From Closterium sp. Naga37s-1 (Eukaryota > Streptophyta > Zygnematophyceae > Desmidiales > Closteriaceae): a DNA stretch of 64,000 nt. The notes beneath the pieces were generated by a model. That model saw nothing but the letters and a program-made list of their open reading frames with translations. It ran no database searches and was not told the DNA's origin. Each line of letters opens with the position of its first letter. The first letter of the stretch is position 1. The stretch is taken from assembly GCA_947471745.1 (NCBI GenBank), contig CANJKZ010000777.1, forward strand, positions 496,001 through 560,000, read 5' to 3'. Below, piece by piece: positions 55,987 through 64,000 of the stretch. A program made the position numbers and the translations under genes.

Positions 55987-57745
55987 CGCTGGGCCTCACC
56001 TTTCTACAACTTTCTTTCCCCGACACATCCTCCCCGTTATTTCACGGTAGGGAAGGAAGGATAAGTTTTATGATAAAAGGCCACACTATTTGGTTTGTTC
56101 AAACTATGAGATTCTAACTACCGTGTAACCCTAATCCTTGTTATTTGACCAAAACTATCCAGCCAGTCACGACTCAGTTATTAGTTCGTCATTGACTTGT
56201 ATTGGTAGCTATGTGAGGTCAGTTGACGCTACTAGTTGTAGCATTAGCCGGGAAAGTACTCTTAAAAATTTAACACGTTTAGAACGAAAGAGGGCGAGGT
56301 GCTTGTTCGCTCCTCAACTGGGAAATTTCCTGAAACTCAATAAGGCGTAATTTAATAAACTTGCATGGAGGGGTGTACACACTCGAGTGGTCCGGGACAA
56401 GGGTTTATTGCTTGCATCCAGTTTCCCAGGGGCTTCTCCTGCGCCAAACCCCAACAACTAATCGCCTAGATCCAGCACATTTCATGTGAGTGTTTGTTGA
56501 GAGAGCTGAACTGCCGGATGTTGGACGCAAGATGATGTCTGGCAGTTGACCTATTTCGACAGCCCCCGACGTTGGTTGACGTTTTCTCGCCTTCCCGATG
56601 AGAAAAATGGGTGACAAAAAACCTGCTTGTCAGTGAGGCGAGGATGCCGCGGTTGCGCACTAGGCTCGGGGAAACAAACCAGGCAATCAAGCCCCCCCGC
56701 AAACCTTCCCCCTCCCCTCTTCCCTGGGGGGTCTAATTCCCCCTCACCACCTAGGGTCCACTCTCCACCTCGGGCCCGTTGCCCTTTGTCTTGCTTTTCA
56801 ACTTGTGTGTCCCAAGCGTACAGAACATTTGAAGTGTAGACATTTCTGTGCAAAACGAAACAGCCGTCACGTGACTGAGGAAAGGACAATGGTTGTGGTC
56901 CTTGACCTTGAATGCAATATGCAGAAGCAGTTCCGTGGTTCTCGGTGCGGATCAGCAGCGCAGCAGCAGCAGCAGCGGCGCAAATCAAGGTGCCCCAATG
57001 TAGTGTCAGACGAAACGAGAAGACTTTGCGTGGTGTGGCGTGGTTTTGTGTTGTGTGCAGGTTTCGTACAAAACATATCCAATGCTGCAGTGGTCCTTCC
57101 ATTTGTCGGTTGCAGTTATGCTTGGTTCTAACAACATACACCCTGTTTCGCGCCACACTGACATTTGATGTATTTACATGCCACCTATTCTGACATCAAC
57201 GCGTCCAAAACGGTCCCAGAACAATTGCATATAAGCACAATTTGCCGCACTCAACCGTACGCGATAGCAATGTTCTGTCATAAAACGTTTTGTATCGTTC
57301 AAATGGACTGCATTTGCCCGCCACCTACCTGGGGTTCGGCTGCAAGCACCAGCCCGCAAAATCCAGGCGCACGTTCGCACTGTAGCCCGGCCTCCCGATT
57401 GTCAGAACGTTGAGAAACAGGGTGTACACTGCTGATTGGTCTTGCTCTCACTCAACTCTGCTCGGCTGGCTGCTGGCTGCTGGCTGCTGCTGGTCCATGG
57501 AATGTATGGACTCTAGTGTTCTATTTGCCTAGCACTCTCTCCTGCCTCCAGCACTGTTCTAGGTTCCACATTCTAGAAACTTCAGCCCCTACTAAGAAAG
57601 CAGACAGATACAACCAGTCTAGCGCATGCTGTTCAACTCCTGTCTGCCGATCTTTCAGTTATTCTAGTTACCTATTTGCTCCACACTTCATCGCAAACCG
57701 CCTGATATCTCGATCCGTCGAAACAATAGTCGCTGCAGATTACTC
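55987..57745. other. Intergenic between paralogues 2 and 3
   Basis: About 1.76 kb. A CAGCAGCAGCAGCAG-type run at 56955-56980 may echo the CAG-rich upstream blocks of the other paralogues. 57470-57492 has GGCTGCTGGCTGCTGGCTGC. No gene or RNA recognised. Confidence 0.5.
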
Positions 57746-58885
57746 ATGGCGCTCGTCGGCCCAGAAGAACCCCACAGGAAACTCATCGGCAGCAGAGCGG
57801 TCTTAACCAGCGCGTCGCCGAGACGGAACCTCGACTCCAGGTTTAGCGCCAGCTCCGCCGGCCGCGCAGCCAATCAAGGCTACGATGCCGGTTGCAGGTG
57901 GGAGGAGATTCGGTTTGACGTAACATCGTCACCTTCATATGCGTTTCAAAGACAGACCGCGGGAGTCTACCACAGCGCGCCGTTCTCTGAAGCGACAGCG
58001 GCAGCGAAGCGGCGCGGCGCGAGCAGCGGCCCGATGCTGCCCTTAGACCTTCCAAGGTTGAGCATGGATGCGGGGGCGAGGAGCGCCGACGTGACTCGCG
58101 GTCTAGATCCATCTTCGGCGGATAATACCGCCAGTATCACTACTAGTGATGACGATTATCGCGACGGTGGCGACGGCGCCGGCGCTGGCGGGTCGGAAAC
58201 ATCGGCGATAAGCGATCGCGAGCGGCTCTTTCTGCAGCAGCTTCGTCGAAGCTCCATCGCGACGCGGGAGAGGATTTTAAGCAACGTTGCTGACGTGTGG
58301 ATTTCGCACCAGGAATCGGAGTCGTGGTTAGGGCAACTCGAAAAACTTGCTGCAGCGCAGCAAAGCGGCAAACATGTCCACGTAACGACGCGCTACGGAG
58401 AACAACAGCACGCCACGCGGCGAACCGCGGCCGGATCCTTTCGAAACGCGTCTCAATCGATGGCGGAACGCCAGCAGCAGCTAGAGGGGGATCCGCCGCA
58501 GCTCGCGGAGATTCAAGCCGCGCACCTGCCGCGCGGAGTGCGCAAGCTCAAGCGGAACGGCGAGAGCGCCAAATCCGCGCAATTTGAGTATTCGCCGCAG
58601 CAGCCGCTGTCTCCGCCGACAGGGGAGCAAAAAGTCGGAGCCCACGCGCAACTATTCGAGCGCACTAGCACAGCCCCTAGCGGCACCACCAGCACCACCG
58701 TCATCACCAGCAGCAACAACAGCGTCGGCAGCGGCAGTGGTAGCGGCAGCGGCGGAAGCGGGGGACGTGCTACCGTAGTTTCTGGCGCTCTGTCGCGCAA
58801 GTCGTGGCTGTTTGGCTTCACGAGCCGATCCACGCAGGAGCGCAGCACCAGCAGGCTCGGCGCGTCTCCGCACGGCGGCTCTTAA
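57746..58885 (+). CDS. Unrecognised family, paralogue 3 (most diverged)
   Basis: Intronless, 379 residues, start MALVGPEEPHRK. Conserved block about residues 153-205: SDRERLFLQQLRRSSIATRE and VADVWISHQESESWLGQLEKL, followed by LPRGVRKLKRNGESAKSAQ and the C-terminal KSWLFGFTSRSTQERSTSRL. The N-terminal third is unrelated to paralogues 1 and 2 beyond the first residues, and the WRTGGLYRFGSGT motif is reduced to RRTAAGSFRNAS. Its position 3.0 kb after paralogue 2 completes a regular tandem array. Confidence 0.82.
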   Translation: MALVGPEEPHRKLIGSRAVLTSASPRRNLDSRFSASSAGRAANQGYDAGCRWEEIRFDVTSSPSYAFQRQTAGVYHSAPFSEATAAAKRRGASSGPMLPLDLPRLSMDAGARSADVTRGLDPSSADNTASITTSDDDYRDGGDGAGAGGSETSAISDRERLFLQQLRRSSIATRERILSNVADVWISHQESESWLGQLEKLAAAQQSGKHVHVTTRYGEQQHATRRTAAGSFRNASQSMAERQQQLEGDPPQLAEIQAAHLPRGVRKLKRNGESAKSAQFEYSPQQPLSPPTGEQKVGAHAQLFERTSTAPSGTTSTTVITSSNNSVGSGSGSGSGGSGGRATVVSGALSRKSWLFGFTSRSTQERSTSRLGASPHGGS

Positions 58886-58911
58886 TGACTCGCCTGCGCT
58901 GACCCGCGCTT

Positions 58912-58970
58912 CGCGCGCAGCACAAGCAGGCTCGGCGCTTCTCCGCACGGTGGCTCTTCGTGACTCGAGT
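58912..58970 (+). repeat. Copy of the 3' end of paralogue 3
   Basis: Repeats 58846-58900 (codons for STSRLGASPHGGS) directly after the stop codon, with the stop moved (TCTTCGTGACTCG instead of TCTTAATGACTCG). Confidence 0.85.
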
Positions 58971-59827
58971 CGCCTGCACTGACCGACGCTGCGACCATCC
59001 TCCGTCCTCTCTCTATCTTCCCCCCTCCCGCACTCACTCAAGCCCCTCCATCCCATGAGGCACTAAGATCCTTGCTCTGACGATGTTTGCCAGCCACTCT
59101 CGTTTCTGTATGTCGGGAGACTTGCTCGAACCAACAAAGCATGTCGAGTCACCGTCGCGGAAATGGCACGTGACAAGAAGTGACAATAGTATACTTTAGT
59201 CTATTGGAAGCTTTGACACCATTTTTGCAGTTGCAAAATGAGTCTGTAGGTGTAGGTAGGGTTGCGTTGGGAGTGTAACACTGCGTATTGAACAATTAGC
59301 TGGCCATGATATGTACCATACTTTATTTTGCTTCATTTGCGCAGTCTTCACTAAAGCCAGGTATCCTGTGTTACTCCACACCCATACCCACAAGTGACTC
59401 TAGATTAGCATGGTACAAGGCGTTTATGAGCCAAGAGGAGAGTCAGCATAAGCATCAGCTAGCTTCCCACCACCCCCTCTCAAACCTAACTGCCCTTCCA
59501 TTCCTGGAAACTAGAGATGAGCCACAGAACCTGCACTGGGCCCCCCCTATTATCACCCAACCCATCTGTATATTGAGGTCGAGGCCCGTTTGACCACAGC
59601 TAAGCAGCTCAACCGTAAGCAAGCAGCTTACTTGCTCTCCTTCAATCTCTGGCAAGTCAATAGGCGACGGCAGCAGCGCTTGCATTGCAAGATGACATTT
59701 GAGCTTGCTCATGCGGCCCTAGATGAGTCTCTTATCTCTGGTAAATGAATAGGCGACGTCAGCGGCGCCTGCGCCACATAAACCCCTGATGGACTGCAGC
59801 TAAACCATTCGGCTGTAAACACGCGCC
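58971..59827. other. Convergent intergenic region with WRKY 3'-end copies
   Basis: About 850 nt. 59640-59690 and 59735-59790 repeat, with changes, the last codons of the WRKY gene (APLPSPIDLPEIKGE and stop, 59828-59886). The remainder shows nothing recognisable. Confidence 0.75.
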
Positions 59828-60545
59828 TTACTCTCCTTTGATCTCTGGCAAGTCAATAGGCGACGGCAGCGGCGCCTGTGCCACATCAGAAAAAACCCGG
59901 GCAGTATTCAGCGGGGACAGCATGTTAAACGGCGACTGCAGCTGACCTGGCGAGTCGCGGCCCATCGGCCACCTAGCGCCCCCCGGGCCAATCAGAATGC
60001 GGGGCGAATCCCGAGGGAGCGAGGACAACCACATGGGCGTGGGGAGGGCTCCTTGCATGAGAGCAGAGGGGAGCGGGCCGGTATACCCTGGGAAAGGATT
60101 ACTGGAGTTCCCAGAGTTGCCTGCAGAGACAGAAGCGTCATTAGCAGAGGAACCAAGAGCAGAGGCCCATGCACTGGGATTGGACTGGGCATCCCGCGGC
60201 TTGATGTCAATGCTCGGCTGACTCTCCAGCTCCTCCTCGCCTCCGTTCCCATCCCCACTCCCATTCTTGCCGCCAATTCCGTTTTCATCGCCGTCTCCAC
60301 CCTCGTCCCCGTTTCTCATACCTTCTACCTTTGTGCGTTTCGCTGCAGCTCCCTCCTCTCGCTTCAAGTCTGCTTCCGCACTGTTACCTCCTCCTCCTTC
60401 TCCTGGCTTATCCAGCCCGCTTCGCAGGTTTGCTGCTTGTGAACCATCTGCTTCCCCCTTAAGATCAGCCTGAAGAGCCCCACGATCAGCCCGTTCTGTT
60501 GCTGATACTGCACCACAATCACCACTACCTCTCTCTCCCTCTGTC

Positions 60546-60583
<38 letters not shown>

Positions 60584-63500
60584 GCTTGTGGTCAGCTCAT
60601 TAGAAGACACGGCAAGCCCCAGGCACGCTTCTTGCTGCTCACTCCTTTCTCCTGCCCGTGACTGTTGCGTCTGCAGCGTGGCTTGGGGACCGGATGGTAG
60701 AGAACAGACAGCAGCAGCAGCAGCAGCTGCTGCTGCTGCAGCAGATGCAGAAGCAGAGGCAGCCCCACCAGTTACAGCAGCATTAGCACCACCGCCACCA
60801 CCACCACCACTACCACCACGCTCCACTTGCTTCCCCGCTTCCTCAACCGACCCTCTCGTTACTCCACTCCCATTGCTTTCACCGCTCCCCACTCCCTTCA
60901 ACCCATCTCCCTGTCCAAAACCCGACAAAAAATCGCGGCCTTTGGGAGTGCTCTGTTGTTTCAACCCCCCATTCTCCCCACCAGTCGTCTCCCCTCCGTT
61001 CGCCCCACCTACCCTGTGAATCGCCCCCCCCTTGTCACTCACAGGAGACGCAAACCCCTCTGAAAACTCCTCTCCCATGTCTGTGGGCTCGTGGCTGTGA
61101 CTGTGACTGTGCCCGTGGCTGTGGCCATTGCTGTGACTCCCACTCGCTTCTACCACCACCCCTGGTCCTGCTTGCACCTCGCCTCCTCCACCCCCTCCTT
61201 CTCCACCTCCTCCTCCTCCCAGCCGCACCTGGAGAATGTCAAAAGGGGGTTGCTTCACTGCCTGTGCTGCACTGACTATCGCTCCCGTGGCACCAGCAGC
61301 AGCAGGAGCTGCAGAGGCAACCTCGGGAGCAGCGGGCGCAGCAGCAGGAGCAGCAGCACCTGCAGCAGCAGCAGAGTGGGGAGCAGGAAGAGCCAGGGAA
61401 GGCGGTGCAGCCGGGGCGAGAAGAGACAGCGGCGAGGGAGCAGCAGCAAGAGCACCAGCACCAGCACCGGCACCACCACCACCACCACCACCACCACCGG
61501 CACCACCGGCACCGGCAGAACCAGCAGCAATGGCACCAGCAGGAGCACCAGCAGGAGCAGAAGCAGGGGGAGGAGCGGGGAGAGCAGCAGCAGCAGACCC
61601 ATCCACGGGGCCGTCATGAATGATGGTGATGGTGACGGGGCGGGGCGGCGGCTTGGAGTGGTTGTGCTCGCCCACGTATTTGATGCGCCAGTTGAAGGGG
61701 TTGTCGTTGCAGCGCTCCGCCCACTTCTTGGCCGGACAGGGGTGGGAGCCGGTGGTTTTGTGGGCACAGCGGAAGTAGCTCCTGTGGGGGAGTAGGGGGT
61801 TAGGAGAAGGGGGGGAGAGGGGACGCGGGAAAGAGGGGAGAAGGGGAAGGGAGGAGGGAAGAGGGGGAAAGGGGGAAGGGGTTGAGAGTTAGTGAGTGGT
61901 TGTGCTCGCCCACGTATTTGATGCGCCAGTTGAAGGGGTTGTCGTTGCACCGCTCCGCCCACTTCTTGGCCGGACAGGGATGGGAGCCGGTGGTCTTGTG
62001 TGCACAGCGGAAGTAGCTCCTGTAGGGGAGAGGAGGATCGGGGGAAAGCAGGGAGGAGAGGGAGTGGGGAAGGGGGGAAAAGGGGAAGCGGGAAAGGGGG
62101 AAGGGGAAAGGGGAGAAAGACGGGGTGAGAGAGAGTGGGTGGTTATGCTCGCCAACGTATTTGATGCGCCACTGGACGGGGTTATCGTTGCACCTTTCCG
62201 CCCACTTCTTGGCCGGACAGGGGTATTAGGGCGGAGGAGGATGGCAGCACAGTAATGGGGCGCATGGAGGCAGCAGGGCAAGGCAGCTAGCTACCTGGGA
62301 AGGTCTGGCTGAGGGTCACCTTCTGGCCGTACTTGTTTTAAGTCGACTCAAAACTTGAAAAAAAAGGGGGGCATGGCAAGCAGCAGGGCGGCAGGGCAAG
62401 GCAGCTAGTTACCTGGGGTAGGTCTGGCCGAGGGTGACCTTCTGGCCGTACTTGCGCCACTCCCACCCATCCATTGGCATCTCTGGCGCTGATGGCTTCG
62501 ATGACGGCATGCGCGGCCTGCCAGGGAGAAGGGAGCAGCAAAGGGGGAGAAGGGGCGTTAGAAGGGGGCCGTACAGACACGTGTGGTTGGGAAGGGCGGT
62601 ACAGGCGGTGGGGGGGGGAGGTGAGACGCGCCACTCCCACCCACCCGTCCATCGGCATCCCCGGGAGTTAGGAAGGACTTTCCACGTCACAAGCGACCGG
62701 TGAAAAGAGGTGGAGGAGGCAAACAAGTGAGTGAAACTCTTGAGTAACCTTGACGCACGATCAGATCAGCACAGACACCGTCAATACACCACGCACCTCT
62801 TATGCAACACTGCCCCATCGTCGCCGTCTTCCTCTGCACCACCACCACCCCCGCCGCCACCGCCACCACCCCCAGCGCCACCACCCCCTGCACCAACAGC
62901 AGCAGCCGCAGCACTCCGCTTTGTCCCGCCCCCACTCCCACCCCCTGCGCCTGCGCCTGCTTTTACACCCTCACCATCTCCCCCATCACCCGCGCCCTTC
63001 CCCCCGTCCTTCCCCGCATCCTTCCCCCCGCCCCCTCCCCCTCCTCCCCCGCTCCACCCCTGGTACCCCCGCCCTTCCGCGTGCGGGTGGTTCCCCGCGC
63101 CCCCTTTCCGCTGCCCTGGGTGCTGCCCGTGCTGCCCTGGGTGCTGCGGCGGCGCATGCGCCTTCTGCGCGCCCTCGGATGGCGGAAGAGACTTTTGCGC
63201 CCCCCCTTCAATCCCCAGATGCGATTTCTGCGGCGCCTCAAAACCCTGATGCTGCCCCGCGCCCCCTCCTGCCGTTCCGCCCCCTCCCGCGGACATCCAT
63301 GCGCTCGCTCCGCCACGTACTCCCTCCTTGCCTTCCGCGGACGGCACAGGCGCGGGGGGCGCGGGGGACCCCATCCCCCCTGTGCTACCCCTCCCGCCCA
63401 TGCTTCCCCCCATCGGGGGGGGGTGATGCATGGTGCTATTTCCACCCGGGCGCGGCCAAAAAGCGAGCCCGTGCGGAGACATCCACATCGGCGGAAGGAC

Positions 63501-64000
63501 AGGGGGACCTGGAACCCCCGCGCCTCCCGCTCCTCCCGCCGCCGAACCAGGGGCTCCGGGCGCCGCCGAACCTCCTCCGCCGGAGCTGCTCATCCCGTCC
63601 GCGTCCGAAGGCCCGGGGGCGGATCCGAGCGGCGGAAGCGGCGGGTGCGCGGAGCCCGGGGGGCGGAAGACGCCGTGCGGGGGAAGGACTCCGGGCGGCG
63701 GCATTGGGAACATCCCGGGCGGGAACGGCATCATTCCGTGGTGGCCCATCCCGTGGTGATTCATGCCGTGGTGATTGTTCATTCCGTGGTGATTGTTCAT
63801 CCCGTGATTCAACTGCTGCAGCACTGACGCGACGACGTCGCCCACGCTGCGATCCGAACCAAGGTTCATGTCGCCAAGCATTCGCAAATGCATCCCCAGC
63901 TCCTCGGGAGTTGGTCGCCCCGACGCTCCCGCTGCCGCTGCTGCGCGAAAAGCGGCGGATGCGGCGGCTGCAGCAGCAGCGGCGCCGGGATTGGCCGGAG
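59828..64000 (-). CDS. WRKY transcription factor with unusual zinc finger (N-terminus outside window)
   Basis: Minus-strand exons: beyond 64000 to 62794, 62517-62413, and 61781-59828 (TAG-region stop at 59828). The visible N-terminal part is Ala-, Pro-, Gly- and His-rich with GVGDVV-like helix text (SDRSVGDVVASVLQQLNHG) and NNHHGM repeats. The second exon gives the DNA-contact strand GWEWRKYGQKVTLGQTYPR; the third starts with SYFRCAHKTTGSHPCPAKKW and ends the domain with KYVGEHNH. The finger is C-X9-C-X23-H-X-H, against C-X4-5-C or C-X7-C in the groups I know. The DNA-binding specificity (W-box TTGAC) is expected from the family. The rest is about 600 residues of polyA, polyG, polyQ and HSHGHSHSHSH text with a possible basic signal AAAKRTK. 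A classic intron position after the PR codon is kept. Both DNA-binding exons and the 3' end have local copies. Confidence 0.88.
61895..62019 (-). repeat. Copy 1 of the WRKY zinc-finger exon start
   Basis: Repeats 61657-61781 nearly perfectly, with an intact CTACAG|G acceptor and full finger through GEHNHS. It then reads SLTLNPFPLSPSS and reaches a TAA with no donor, so it could act as an alternative last exon. Confidence 0.9.
62140..62224 (-). repeat. Copy 2 of the WRKY zinc-finger exon (truncated)
   Basis: Covers CPAKKWAERCNDNP and VQWRIKYVGEHNH, but the first part with the acceptor and first Cys is missing. Confidence 0.88.
62258..62337 (-). repeat. Copy of the WRKYGQK exon end
   Basis: KYGQKVTLSQTFP with a following GGTAGC donor-like text; its 5' part is replaced by TTTTGAGTCGACTTAAAAC. 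The same GAGTCGACTTAAAA-like junction text appears near 690 and GAGTCGACTCAAAAC near 16966. Confidence 0.82.
62622..62670 (-). repeat. Copy of the WRKYGQK exon middle
   Basis: GGATGCCGATGGACGGGTGG matches the MPMDGW codons. A 4-nt duplication (GTGG) shifts the frame before the WRKY motif. Confidence 0.8.

Overview
The window is nuclear DNA of a streptophyte: a land plant or a close algal relative, with a zygnematophyte-type charophyte as my low-confidence guess. The evidence is the gene set: a WRKY transcription factor, an OTP51-type PPR/LAGLIDADG organelle splicing factor, a SARD4-type ornithine-cyclodeaminase-like reductase, a membrane-anchored ascorbate peroxidase and plant-type MSH3 and APC10. 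Genes have GT-AG introns with long pyrimidine-rich 3' ends, proteins carry large Ala/Gly/Gln/Ser low-complexity insertions, and minisatellites are abundant. All gene models below were spliced by eye from splice consensus and protein similarity remembered from the families. No transcript or database search was available.

Layout. 0-5 kb: 3' part of a coiled-coil protein with a DUF7725-like C-terminus (+). 5.4-9.2 kb: APC10 (-), with a 1.8-kb intron filled by an octamer minisatellite. 9.95-11.9 kb: SARD4-like reductase (+). 12.5-12.9 kb: small acidic protein (+). 13.1-18.8 kb: MSH3 (-). 18.86 kb: tRNA-Pro(CGG). 19.25-22.6 kb: aldo-keto reductase (+). 23.1-24.7 kb: ascorbate peroxidase (+). 24.7-37.7 kb: gene-poor, made of tandem repeats, including a 5-kb array of decayed exon/intron-like units. 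37.7-44.1 kb: OTP51-like (-). 45.0-49.6 kb: proline dehydrogenase (+) with an antisense open frame inside intron 1. 51.7-58.9 kb: three intronless paralogues of an unrecognised family, spaced about 3 kb apart. 59.8 kb to the right edge: WRKY gene (-), N-terminus outside the window.

The genes do not form a pathway or operon; they are ordinary eukaryotic neighbours, several of them divergent pairs sharing short promoters. What links them is a structural habit. Six of the ten multi-exon genes carry diverged partial copies of their own exons ('exon echoes') in flanking introns, and echoes also lie just past the ends of two genes. They are typically 50-200 bp, often still flanked by one splice site, usually disabled by a lost donor, frameshift or stop. 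Two minisatellites in the aldo-keto reductase start exactly at 5' splice sites. I take this as the most interesting observation here: local tandem duplication appears to be continuously copying exon-intron junctions. The second is the tandem three-gene family at 51.7-58.9 kb, for which I recognise no known domain.
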